From Alphaproteobacteria bacterium (GTDB taxonomy: Bacteria; Pseudomonadota; Alphaproteobacteria; RF32; CAG-239), in contig CAAGHP010000002.1 of the NCBI GenBank assembly GCA_900769705.1, forward strand, positions 23,843 through 87,842: 64,000 nucleotides of DNA. Reading direction: 5' to 3'. The notes beneath the pieces were generated by a model, which made no database searches, was not told the origin of the DNA, and worked only from the letters and a program-made list of their open reading frames with translations. The position numbers and the translations under genes are program-made. Positions within the stretch are counted from its first letter, which is position 1. Every line of letters starts with the position of its first letter. Shown here piece by piece: positions 34,119-42,981 of the stretch.

Positions 34119-36932
34119 TTATTCGTCCGACTCGGTAGTATCCGGCTCTGTCACAATGTCTTCCGCTGTATCGTCAACATCGGCAACATTGTCGCCCAAA
34201 ACCTCACTGCCTTCCTCGTCGATTTCTTCATCGGAGCCGGCATCGGCATCAAGCCAGGTTACGGAAACAACTTTTTCATCTTCTCCGGTACGGAACAAAA
34301 TAACGCCTTGCGTCTTGCGTCCGGCTACACGGATATCGTCAACCGGCATACGGATAAGTTTGCCGCCGTCGGTTACCATCATAATTTCCTTACCGTCTTC
34401 AATCGGGAACGAGCTTACAACCTCTTTGTTGCGCGGAGACATTTCCATATTGGCAATACCCTGCCCGCCTCGTCCGGTTACACGGTATTCATATGAAGAA
34501 GTGCGCTTGCCGTAACCGGTTACAGTCACAGTCAAAATAAACTCTTCGGCTTTGCGCATTTCTTCAAATTTAGATATATTCAGTAAATTCAGCAAGCCGG
34601 TCTGATCCGGAGAAATGCAGGCATCAACGCCGCTTTCGGCTTCCATACGCTTCATGGCGCTGGAAACACGCAGATATTCATCTCGTTCTTCCACGCTGGC
34701 AGTGCAGTGCTTCAAAACAGACATAGAAATTACTTCATCATCACCCTGCAGCTTGATACCGCGTACACCGGTAGAATTACGGCCGACAAATACACGCAAA
34801 TCTTCAACCGCAAAACGAATACATTTGCCGCTCTTGGCCGCCAGCATAATATCGTTGCCATCATCACACAAAGCCACATTGATAAGCTTGTCGCCTTCGT
34901 CCAGCTTCATAGCGATTTTACCGTTAGACTGAACATTGACAAAGTCCATCAGGCTGTTACGGCGTATATTGCCTTTAGCAGTTGCAAATGCAATAGACAG
35001 ATTCTCACAATCGGCTTCATTTTCCGGCAATTTCATAATGGCGGTGATTGTTTCACCCTGCACCAGCGGCAGCAGGTTGATAAACGGTTTGCCTTTAGAT
35101 GTCGGCGAACCCAGCGGCAGTTTATAAACCTTCATCTTATAAACAATGCCTTTGTTCGAGAAAAACAACACCGGAGTATGAGTGCTGGCCACAAACAAAC
35201 GGGTAACAAAATCTTCTTCTTTTGTCGTCATTCCCGATTTGCCTTTACCGCCGCGGCGCTGAGCTTTATAAGCATTAAGCGGCACACGTTTGATATAGCC
35301 GGCTTCGGTCACGGTCACAACCATTTCTTCACGCTGAATTAAAGATTCGATATCTTGATTGTATTCAATATCTTCAATTTTGGTCAAACGCGGAGTAGCG
35401 TATTCGTCTTTAACGGCAACCAGCTCATCGCGCATAATGCCATAAAGTTTTTCACGGCTAGCCAAAATAGAAAGAAATTCTTTAATGTCTTCGCCCAAAG
35501 AAACCAATTCATCGTGAATTTTATCACGTTCCAAACCGGTCAAGCGTTGCAGTTTCAAATCCAAAATGGCTTTGGCTTGGTCATCCGACAAGCGATATAG
35601 ACCGTTTTCAACTTTTCTATCCGGTTCGTCAATCAAATTAACCCAATCTTCAATAGAAGCTGCCGGCCAAGCTTTGCCAACCAAAGAGTCTTTAGCGTCT
35701 TGCGGAGTTGGAGCAGTTTTAATCAGTTCGATAACTTCATCCAAATTTTCCACAGCTATAGCCAAACCAACCAAAACATGCGCGCGGTTACGAGCTTTGT
35801 TCAAGCGGAAAATCGTGCGACGGCGGATAACTTCTTCACGAAATTCAATAAAGGTCGAGATTATGTCTTTCAAATTCATCATCATCGGGCGACCGCCGTT
35901 AATTGCCAGCATATTCATACCAAAGCTGGTTTGCAAAGCCGTAAACTTATAAAGCTGGTTTAAAACCACATCGGCTTGGAAATCGCGCTTGATTTCAATC
36001 ACAATGCGCACGCCCTGACGGTCAGACTCATCACGGATATCCGAGATACCCTCAACTTTTTTATCTTTTACCAATTCGGCAATATGCGAAACCAAAGCCG
36101 CTTTGTTTACCTGATACGGCACTTCATGCACGATAATGGCTTCTTTATCCTTACGAATTTCTTCAATAGTGCATTTTGCACGCATCATAATCGAACCGCG
36201 GCCGGTCAAATAAGCCTGCTTGGCTCCGCCGTAGCCCAAAATCAGGCCGCCGGTCGGAAAATCAGGCCCCGGAACAATATTAACCAGTTCTTCAATGCTG
36301 ATTTCCGGATTATCTATATAGGCACAGCAAGCATCAATCACTTCACCCAAATTATGCGGAGGAATGTTTGTTGCCATACCAACGGCAATACCGTTGCCGC
36401 CGTTTACCAACAAGTTAGGAAAACGCGCCGGCAAAACTGTCGGTTCCTGCAAAGATTCATCATAGTTTGGCATAAAGTCAACAGTATCTTCGTCCAAGTT
36501 ATCGGTCAAGCAAGAAGAAACTTTAGCGAGTCTGGCTTCGGTATAACGCATAGCCGCAGCGCCGTCGCCGTCCATAGAACCAAAGTTACCTTGTCCGTCA
36601 ACCAGTGTCAGACGCATGGAAAACGGCTGCGCCATGCGCACCATGGCTTCATAAATAGAGCTGTCGCCGTGCGGGTGATATTTACCCATAACATCGCCGA
36701 CGATACGCGCCGATTTACGATATGGCTTGGTGCAATCATAACCGTTTTCATACATTCCGTAAATAATACGGCGATGCACGGGTTTCATACCGTCGCGGGC
36801 ATCCGGCAAAGCACGGGATACAATCACGCTCATGGCATAGTCCAAATATGAACGGCGCATTTCTTCCGAAATCATGGTCGGGGCAATGTTATCAGACTTA
36901 ATGACATCTGTGTTTTCAATTTCTTCTGTCAC
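34119..36932 (-). CDS. gyrA: DNA gyrase subunit A
   Basis: Catalytic breakage-reunion subunit of gyrase, 937 residues. Tyr130 (AAMRYTEARLAK) is the DNA-linking tyrosine. The quinolone region HPHGDSSIYEAM has Ser91 (E. coli Ser83) and Glu95 (E. coli Asp87). AQRRGGKGKSGM is the GyrA box that separates gyrase from topoisomerase IV, followed by the beta-pinwheel domain and a very acidic tail. The start is taken as GTG at 36932 because AGAGG precedes it; the upstream frame (to 37022) lacks a ribosome site. Confidence 0.95.
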   Translation of the reverse strand: MTEEIENTDVIKSDNIAPTMISEEMRRSYLDYAMSVIVSRALPDARDGMKPVHRRIIYGMYENGYDCTKPYRKSARIVGDVMGKYHPHGDSSIYEAMVRMAQPFSMRLTLVDGQGNFGSMDGDGAAAMRYTEARLAKVSSCLTDNLDEDTVDFMPNYDESLQEPTVLPARFPNLLVNGGNGIAVGMATNIPPHNLGEVIDACCAYIDNPEISIEELVNIVPGPDFPTGGLILGYGGAKQAYLTGRGSIMMRAKCTIEEIRKDKEAIIVHEVPYQVNKAALVSHIAELVKDKKVEGISDIRDESDRQGVRIVIEIKRDFQADVVLNQLYKFTALQTSFGMNMLAINGGRPMMMNLKDIISTFIEFREEVIRRRTIFRLNKARNRAHVLVGLAIAVENLDEVIELIKTAPTPQDAKDSLVGKAWPAASIEDWVNLIDEPDRKVENGLYRLSDDQAKAILDLKLQRLTGLERDKIHDELVSLGEDIKEFLSILASREKLYGIMRDELVAVKDEYATPRLTKIEDIEYNQDIESLIQREEMVVTVTEAGYIKRVPLNAYKAQRRGGKGKSGMTTKEEDFVTRLFVASTHTPVLFFSNKGIVYKMKVYKLPLGSPTSKGKPFINLLPLVQGETITAIMKLPENEADCENLSIAFATAKGNIRRNSLMDFVNVQSNGKIAMKLDEGDKLINVALCDDGNDIMLAAKSGKCIRFAVEDLRVFVGRNSTGVRGIKLQGDDEVISMSVLKHCTASVEERDEYLRVSSAMKRMEAESGVDACISPDQTGLLNLLNISKFEEMRKAEEFILTVTVTGYGKRTSSYEYRVTGRGGQGIANMEMSPRNKEVVSSFPIEDGKEIMMVTDGGKLIRMPVDDIRVAGRKTQGVILFRTGEDEKVVSVTWLDADAGSDEEIDEEGSEVLGDNVADVDDTAEDIVTEPDTTESDE

Positions 36933-37094
36933 TTTATACCTCTTTTCTTTAAACTTGTTAAACTGCTTAAACATAGCAAATTTAAGTGCTGATAAAAAGT
37001 TTTTTATGCGTTTTATACCCAAAATAAAATAGGTATTTTGCGTCTATGGGCAAAAAAAGTGCCTTAAAATCGATTTTTGCTTGAAAAAGTTAAT

Positions 37095-37391
37095 AAAAAT
37101 CAAAAACTGAGATTAACATTGCAATACGCCTCACTTATAGTGGCACAGCTGTGGCAAGCCTGATAAATGTCATCTAGCGGAGAGTTGAATAATCATACTT
37201 CAGAAATGACTCTTTTAGCCTTTAAGCCTAAAAGCTTTGGACATACGCTAAAAGCTCCCCGAGCCAAATACATCGGGGATATTTATTGCCTCCTTAAGAC
37301 AAATAACGACGTTATCCTACCGCCGCTGAAGTAAAGAACAGTTCAAAGTTACGGAGCCTGTTGGCTTCTAAACATTGCAAATGCAACATCT
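37095..37391 (-). ncRNA. candidate structured non-coding RNA, family not identified
   Basis: This ~300-base gap between gyrA and the TPR gene has no coding frame of note but much structure. Read on the minus strand it includes ATAACG-T-CGTTAT, CCCCGA...TCGGGG, two copies of AGCTTTTAG that can each pair with CTAAAAG, a CACAGCTGTG palindrome, and TTGCAAT near the 5' end able to pair with ATTGCAA near the 3' end. A TTGACT-N17-TAACTT promoter stands just upstream, and a T-rich tract near 37080-37095 could end it. It could be 6S RNA, part of a two-piece tmRNA, or a new RNA; I could not match it to a known consensus. Ends are approximate. Confidence 0.5.
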
Positions 37392-37398
37392 ACTCTGA

Positions 37399-37427
37399 AA
37401 GTTAAAGAAAAAAATATAAAAAGTCAA
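37399..37427 (-). promoter_or_regulatory. promoter of the RNA candidate
   Basis: On the minus strand TTGACT (37427-37422), a 17-bp spacer and TAACTT (37404-37399), downstream of the terminator of the TPR gene. Transcription would begin near 37391. Confidence 0.5.
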
Positions 37428-37467
37428 AAAAACAAAAAAATAACGGCTGCCCGATTAGACAACCGTT
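37428..37467 (-). terminator. terminator of the TPR gene
   Basis: On the minus strand AACGGTTG pairs with CAGCCGTT (one G-U) over a 10-nt loop, followed by long T-rich sequence. Confidence 0.8.
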
Positions 37468-37491
37468 TGCAATATTTTTTATAAACGAACG

Positions 37492-38463
37492 CTATTCTGC
37501 AGATTCAGCTGCTGCTCCAGCGTCGGTGCCGTCATCTTTCGGCATAATATCCGGCAGTTGACCGACAGCCTGTTTGCGCTTCAATTTATTTACAAATTTG
37601 ATAGAGCGCTGAGCATCCCACTTTCTTTTACCCTCTTCGCTTTGGTAAATCATTTTATAAACTTCAATAGCCTGATCAAATTCAGAAAGCTTAGTCAAGC
37701 AAGAAGCCAAACCGTCATAAAGCTTGTGGGTATAGCGCCCGCCAACAATAGCCTGCGCCTTTTTATAGCATTTCAAAGCGTCTTTAAACTTGAACATTTT
37801 TTGATATACATAGCCAATGCTAATCCAAGCCTGCAATTCTTGGCTGTTGATGTTCAGAATCTTTGTAAAGCATTTCAATGCAGATTCGTTGTCGCCCATC
37901 AGCTGATATGTAACGCCAATACCGTTCCAGGCTTTGGTATTATATTTATCGCCGGACAAAACTTTTTTAAAGAAAGAAATAGAGCGGTCGTATTGTTTCA
38001 ATTTTTGCAATGTTACAGCAATGCTCAGCAGTGTCTGCGGGTGTTTGCTGTCAATTTTCATAGCTTCTTCCAAAACGTCCAAAGCTTCTTTGTATGAAAA
38101 CATATGCTGCAAAGCAATAGCTTTACCGTTCAATGCTTCCAAAGAGGTGCGGTCATTAGCAAAAGCCTCGTCAAAACAAGCGATTGCTTCTTTATATAAT
38201 CCGCGCATACTCAAAGTAACGCCTTTATTGTTCAAAACTTCTACAGATTTAGGATTTATAGCTAAAGCTTTGTCAAAGCATTCCACAGCATCTGTGTATT
38301 TACTCATTTTTTGATATGCAAACCCTTGGCTGTTCATAGCTTTCCAAGCTCTTGGATTTTCAGCTATCACTTCTGCAAATTTTTGGATAGCTTCTTCATA
38401 TTGGCCGGCGTCTAATAGTTCTTGGCCTCTTTTGTATGCACTGTTTTCATTTAGTTTAACCAT
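37492..38463 (-). CDS. tetratricopeptide-repeat protein
   Basis: A 323-residue protein made almost wholly of TPR motifs, about eight 34-residue repeats (for example AYKRGQELLDAGQYEEAIQKF, CFDKALAINPKSVEVLNNKG). There is no signal peptide or membrane helix, so it is a cytoplasmic interaction scaffold. The start at 38463 follows AAAGAGGTAAAA; an ATG 7 codons earlier lacks a ribosome site. It has its own terminator. Partners are unknown; DUF58 and moxR lie upstream on the same strand. Confidence 0.88.
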   Translation of the reverse strand: MVKLNENSAYKRGQELLDAGQYEEAIQKFAEVIAENPRAWKAMNSQGFAYQKMSKYTDAVECFDKALAINPKSVEVLNNKGVTLSMRGLYKEAIACFDEAFANDRTSLEALNGKAIALQHMFSYKEALDVLEEAMKIDSKHPQTLLSIAVTLQKLKQYDRSISFFKKVLSGDKYNTKAWNGIGVTYQLMGDNESALKCFTKILNINSQELQAWISIGYVYQKMFKFKDALKCYKKAQAIVGGRYTHKLYDGLASCLTKLSEFDQAIEVYKMIYQSEEGKRKWDAQRSIKFVNKLKRKQAVGQLPDIMPKDDGTDAGAAAESAE

Positions 38464-38535
38464 TTTTACCTCTTTATTGTACAAAATAATACTTCTGAGA
38501 GTGTTAGCACATAAAAATTATTATGTCAAGATTTT

Positions 38536-39456
38536 TTACATAAGCCGTAACTGCTTAAAAATAGGCATATCAGTACGGATTTCTATATATTTACATAAAA
38601 ATTTTTGGCAATTTTTTCTAATATTTTCACGATTTTGGGCAAAATAATTTTGATATTCCTGTCTGAACTTGACCGAACCGCTGTAAAATTCCACTTCTTG
38701 TCCGTTGTAGGCTGCTTTATAGTCGCCGGCCGGCGGCGCAATTTCTTCCAGCACGTCGAAAATCTTTACGCAATAGACTCTGTTATTTTTGGCCAGCAAC
38801 GCAATGCTTTTGAATTGTTCGTCATCAAAATGATAAAAGTCACTCAATATAAAAACAGTCCCTTGACCTTTTTGATAATATTTCAAACTATTAAGAGCTT
38901 CGCTTAATTTACCGCTTGAACTATCAGACAATATTTTTTTACCTGTTTCAGCTATTTTGTTAAAAACAGACATCAAGTTTTTTATGCTGCCCTGAGGCTT
39001 GAAATAATCAGAATTTTTTCCATCATAAATCAATATGCCGAAACGGTCTTTATTGCGCAAAGACAGCCATCCCAGCAAAGCGGCGATTTTTGAAGCAGTT
39101 ACGGATTTGAGCTCTTTTTTTGTGCCGAAAACCATTGTTGCGGACAAATCAAGTACTACCGTTATCACACGGTCTTTTTCTTCGGAGTAGACTTTGGTAA
39201 AAGGCTCGGATTTACGGGCTGTGATACGCCAGTCAATATCGCGGATATCATCGCCAAAATTATAGGAGCGCACTTCTTCCAGCTCTATTCCCCGTCCTTT
39301 GAATGCCGATTTTACATTGCCGGCTCGATCAGAGGTCAAAAAATCATGATTGCGCGACAGATACGGCAAATAGCGTTGCTGCTCAATCAGTTCCGGCACA
39401 GTTACAGCCAAACCGCTTTTATCATTCTGCTTTTTGTCTTTTTTAAAAAACAGCAT
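38536..39456 (-). CDS. DUF58 domain protein
   Basis: A 306-residue protein with the DUF58 core VRSYNFGDDIRDIDWRITARKSEPFTKVYSEE, followed by a von Willebrand A-like fold (VVLDLSATMVFG in place of the usual MIDAS DxSxSM). DUF58 proteins accompany MoxR ATPases and are thought to help assemble or activate other complexes. It lies 12 bases after moxR and is preceded by AAGGA, so it is co-transcribed. No vWA- or transglutaminase-type genes follow, so this is a reduced version of the usual cluster. Confidence 0.88.
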   Translation of the reverse strand: MLFFKKDKKQNDKSGLAVTVPELIEQQRYLPYLSRNHDFLTSDRAGNVKSAFKGRGIELEEVRSYNFGDDIRDIDWRITARKSEPFTKVYSEEKDRVITVVLDLSATMVFGTKKELKSVTASKIAALLGWLSLRNKDRFGILIYDGKNSDYFKPQGSIKNLMSVFNKIAETGKKILSDSSSGKLSEALNSLKYYQKGQGTVFILSDFYHFDDEQFKSIALLAKNNRVYCVKIFDVLEEIAPPAGDYKAAYNGQEVEFYSGSVKFRQEYQNYFAQNRENIRKNCQKFLCKYIEIRTDMPIFKQLRLM

Positions 39457-39468
39457 AGCAACAAATCC

Positions 39469-40458
39469 TTATGGCAGCGGTACAATTTTCAGCAGACTTG
39501 CAATAATATCATCGCTGGTTAAGCCTCCGGCCTGAGCCTCAAAGCTCAAGATAATTCTGTGGCGCAGAACATCATAAACCACGGCATGAACATCTTCCGG
39601 AGTTACAAAGTCGCGTCCAGATAGCCAAGCGTTAATTTTGGCACATTTATCCAAAGCAATGGTTGCACGCGGGCTAGCTCCGAAAGCAATAGTATTTTTC
39701 AGTGTTTCATCATATTTTTCCGGATGCCGAGTCGCCATAATCAGCTGTATTAAATATTCCTCAACCGCATCGCTGCAATATACTTTATACGCTTCCTGGC
39801 GGGCGGCAAAAACATCTTCGGCCTGAATTACGCCATATTTAGCCTCGAACTGAGCCAAACTGTCGGCAGCAGTCTGCGTGCTGTTTTCTTCATTACGTAC
39901 CAACTGCAGAATTTTATGCTCTGTCGCAGCTTCCGGCTGATCAATTTTGATATACATCAAAAATCTGTCAAGCTGCGCTTCCGGCAAGTTATATGTACCT
40001 TCGTGCTCAATCGGGTTTTGAGTAGCCATAACCATAAACAATTTGGGTAATTTATATTGTTTTCCACCCACGCTGACTTGACGCTCGGCCATAGCTTCTA
40101 GCAATGCCGACTGCACTTTGGCCGGCGCGCGGTTAATTTCATCGGCCAAAATAAGATTGGCAAAAATCGGACCTTTACGAAACTCAAATTGTCCGGTTGA
40201 GGCCACATAAATGTCACTGCCGGTAATATCCGACGGCAGCAAATCCGGAGTAAACTGTATACGGCTGTAAGCAGCTTCAATGCACTCTGACAGAGTTTTT
40301 ATAGCCTTGGTTTTTGCCAGCCCCGGAGCCCCCTCCACCAACGCATGACCATCGGCCAACATAGTGATAATCAATTTGCGAACAAGCTCTTCCTGCCCTA
40401 AAATCCGGCTTTCCATAAATTGTTTTAAGTTTGTGATTTTATCTCTGATTTCTGACAT
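39469..40458 (-). CDS. MoxR-family AAA+ ATPase
   Basis: A 329-residue AAA+ ATPase. Walker A is EGAPGLAKTK, Walker B LILADEINRAPAKVQSALLEAMAE, sensor 1 MVMATQNPIEHEGTYNLPEAQLDRF, sensor 2 GASPRATIAL. MoxR ATPases act as chaperones for metal insertion or assembly of vWA-containing partners. It is paired with DUF58 downstream and divergent from the uvrD-like helicase. Confidence 0.93.
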   Translation of the reverse strand: MSEIRDKITNLKQFMESRILGQEELVRKLIITMLADGHALVEGAPGLAKTKAIKTLSECIEAAYSRIQFTPDLLPSDITGSDIYVASTGQFEFRKGPIFANLILADEINRAPAKVQSALLEAMAERQVSVGGKQYKLPKLFMVMATQNPIEHEGTYNLPEAQLDRFLMYIKIDQPEAATEHKILQLVRNEENSTQTAADSLAQFEAKYGVIQAEDVFAARQEAYKVYCSDAVEEYLIQLIMATRHPEKYDETLKNTIAFGASPRATIALDKCAKINAWLSGRDFVTPEDVHAVVYDVLRHRIILSFEAQAGGLTSDDIIASLLKIVPLP

Positions 40459-40565
40459 TTGACGCCTCTCAAAAAATTGTACGCAAGTCTAAATAAAGAC
40501 TTTTCTTTCTCTTATATTTACGATATATAAGTTTTAAAAATGTTAAAAACAAGAAGATTTCAAAA

Positions 40566-42908
40566 ATGAGCGACATATTTGATTTAGACGACAGCTGCTG
40601 CGCGCCGCAGCTTTATGACAACATCAGTGCTTTGCGCCCGTCCGCACCGTGGCTGAATGAGCTTAATCCTGAGCAAAAGCAGGCTGTGGAAACAACCGAA
40701 GGTCCGCTTTTGGTGCTTTCGGGCGCCGGTACGGGAAAAACCAAAGTTTTAACCACCCGTTTGGCCTATATTTTGACAATGCGGAAGGCTCAGCCGTGGA
40801 ATTGTCTGGTTGTAACCTTTACCAACCGCGCCGCCAAAGAGATGAAAGAACGCGTGCAAAACCTTATTGGCGATATGGCAAACAGCGTTTGGCTTGGCAC
40901 TTTTCACAGTATTTGTGTCAAAATTCTGCGTGCTCATGCCGAAGTGGTCGGTCTGCATTCCAACTTTACGATTCTGGGCGAAGACGACCAAAAACGTTTG
41001 ATTAAGCAAATTTGCGAATCTTCCGGCATAGATGAAAAAAAATATCCGGCGCAAAGTCTGATGGAAAGAATCGCCCGCCTTAAAGATAAAGGTATTACCG
41101 TGGATAAAGCGGCACAAGATTATCGCTCTAATGTTTTGCTGGAAGTCTACAAAAAGTATCAAGCCCGCATGGTGGAGTTGAATTGCGTCGATTTTGGCGA
41201 TATATTGCTGGATACGCTCACTATTTTGATGTCTGATGCCGAAATTTTGCGCAAATATCAAGAAAAATTTCAATATATTATGGTGGACGAGTATCAAGAC
41301 ACCAACGTTACGCAATATCTGTTTTTGCGTCTGCTTTCGCAAAAATATCGCAATTTGTGCTGTGTGGGGGATGACGACCAATCCATTTATTCCTGGCGCG
41401 GTGCGGAAATTGAAAACATTATGCGCTTTCAAAAAGATTTTGAAGATGCAAAAGTTATCCGTTTGGAGCGCAACTACCGTTCAACCGCCAATATTTTGAA
41501 CGCCGCCTCAGCTCTGATAGCCCACAATTCAACACGCTTGGGCAAAACTTTGCGCGTGGCCGAAAACAGTCCGGCAAGCAAAGGCTCTAATGAAAAAATC
41601 AAAGTTTTGAGCATTTACAGCGGCGAAGAAGAGGCTAAATGGATAGCTTCTGAAATTGAGCGGCTGCACCGCGGCGGACACCCCTACTCCGATTTTGCGG
41701 TTTTGGTGCGCACGGCTTTTCAAACCCGCGAATTTGAAGAAAAATTTATCAGCGAAGCCATACCATATCAAGTTATCGGCGGACCAAAATTCTATGAACG
41801 CGCCGAAATCCGCGATTTATTGGCTTATTTCAGAGTTATTTTGCAGCCTGGCGATGATTTGGCATTTGAACGCATCATCAACAAACCGGCACGCGGCATT
41901 GGTGCCAAAACCATTGAAAAATTACAGGAAACTGCCCGCAACAATCATACTTCAATGTTTGCGGCAGTGAATATTCTGTTGGAAAACGGCGGACTTAGCG
42001 GCAAAGCTAAAACAAATTTAAGCGAGCTTATGGCAAAATTTGCTGAATGGCAGCGCGTGGCCAACGCTGTTTCTCCAAACGATTTAGCCGAACAGGTTTT
42101 GGACGAGTCCGGCTATTTGGAAATGCTGAAAAATGATACTTCGGCTGACGCTCCGGGGCGTATTGAAAACTTGAAAGAACTTGTCGGCGTGATGGGCGAT
42201 ACCGAAAACTATCCGAATTTGGCTGAATTTTTGGAACACGTCAGCTTGGTTATGGATAACGACAACGCCGTTGACAACAATAAGGTTATGCTGATAACCC
42301 TGCACTCTGCCAAAGGTTTGGAATTTAACATCGTCTTTTTACCGGGGTGGGAAGAAGGTTTATTTCCGCATCAAAAAAGCCTTGATGAAGGCGGAACCAA
42401 CTCGCTGGAAGAAGAACGTCGTCTGGCCTATGTGGCTATTACGCGCGCCAAGCAAAAACTCTATATTACTACCACTTATTGCCGCCGCGTCTACGGACAA
42501 TGGCAAAACAATATGCCATCACGCTTTTTGAATGAAATTCCGACTTCAACACTGGATATTGTCAACCAAACCAGCAGCTGCTACAACGGCGGCGGTTCGG
42601 GTTACAATTCATACGGCAACAACAGCGGTTATAACGGCGGATACAAAAAATACGGCAGCAAATACAGCAACAAGCCGAAATTTTCGACCAAGCCTAGTTA
42701 TCAAGCCGACTATGACTATGAACCTAACGATTATGCCGATTATGATTCATATCAAAGCAGCAAAGCGTCCAGTCTGGTTGGCACAAGAGTATATCACGAA
42801 AGTTTCGGTTACGGCAAAATAACCAATGTTGAGGGGCAAACCTGCGAAGTGGAATTTGAAAAATTCGGCCGCCGCAAAATTATGGGAACATACCTAAGAA
42901 GAGCCTGA
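40566..42908 (+). CDS. UvrD/PcrA-type DNA helicase
   Basis: Superfamily 1A 3'-5' helicase of 780 residues. Motif I is LSGAGTGKTKVL, motif II MVDEYQDTN, motif III DDQSIYSWRGA, motif IV RLERNYRS, motif V LHSAKGLEF, motif VI EERRLAYVAITRAK. Residues ~674-735 are an unusual Gly/Tyr/Asn/Ser-rich stretch (GGGSGYNSYGNNSGYNGGY). The protein then ends in a Tudor-like domain (VGTRVYHESFGYGKI...) that contacts RNA polymerase in PcrA. It acts in DNA repair and clearing stalled complexes. Terminator follows. Confidence 0.93.
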   Translation: MSDIFDLDDSCCAPQLYDNISALRPSAPWLNELNPEQKQAVETTEGPLLVLSGAGTGKTKVLTTRLAYILTMRKAQPWNCLVVTFTNRAAKEMKERVQNLIGDMANSVWLGTFHSICVKILRAHAEVVGLHSNFTILGEDDQKRLIKQICESSGIDEKKYPAQSLMERIARLKDKGITVDKAAQDYRSNVLLEVYKKYQARMVELNCVDFGDILLDTLTILMSDAEILRKYQEKFQYIMVDEYQDTNVTQYLFLRLLSQKYRNLCCVGDDDQSIYSWRGAEIENIMRFQKDFEDAKVIRLERNYRSTANILNAASALIAHNSTRLGKTLRVAENSPASKGSNEKIKVLSIYSGEEEAKWIASEIERLHRGGHPYSDFAVLVRTAFQTREFEEKFISEAIPYQVIGGPKFYERAEIRDLLAYFRVILQPGDDLAFERIINKPARGIGAKTIEKLQETARNNHTSMFAAVNILLENGGLSGKAKTNLSELMAKFAEWQRVANAVSPNDLAEQVLDESGYLEMLKNDTSADAPGRIENLKELVGVMGDTENYPNLAEFLEHVSLVMDNDNAVDNNKVMLITLHSAKGLEFNIVFLPGWEEGLFPHQKSLDEGGTNSLEEERRLAYVAITRAKQKLYITTTYCRRVYGQWQNNMPSRFLNEIPTSTLDIVNQTSSCYNGGGSGYNSYGNNSGYNGGYKKYGSKYSNKPKFSTKPSYQADYDYEPNDYADYDSYQSSKASSLVGTRVYHESFGYGKITNVEGQTCEVEFEKFGRRKIMGTYLRRA

Positions 42909-42921
42909 TTAAAGCAATTTA

Positions 42922-42961
42922 AAAAAAAGAACCACGCGTTAAACGCGTGATTCTTTTTTTT
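42922..42961. terminator. bidirectional terminator between the helicase and thrS
   Basis: CACGCGTT-AA-ACGCGTG core with flanking GAA/TTC, an A-run before and a T-run after, between convergent genes. Confidence 0.9.
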
Positions 42962-42981
42962 ACAGCATTCTGAATATTTGA

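Noticed and set aside
35976..36851. 291-codon plus-strand frame opposite gyrA
   Set aside because: Antisense shadow of gyrA with His/Arg/Asn-rich low-quality translation; the same holds for similar frames opposite thrS and aspS.
37095..37391. tmRNA or RNase P RNA assignment
   Set aside because: No tRNA-like T-arm, no recognisable tag ending in an Ala-Ala pair and no GAGGAAAGTCC-type P4 sequence on either strand; left as unidentified.
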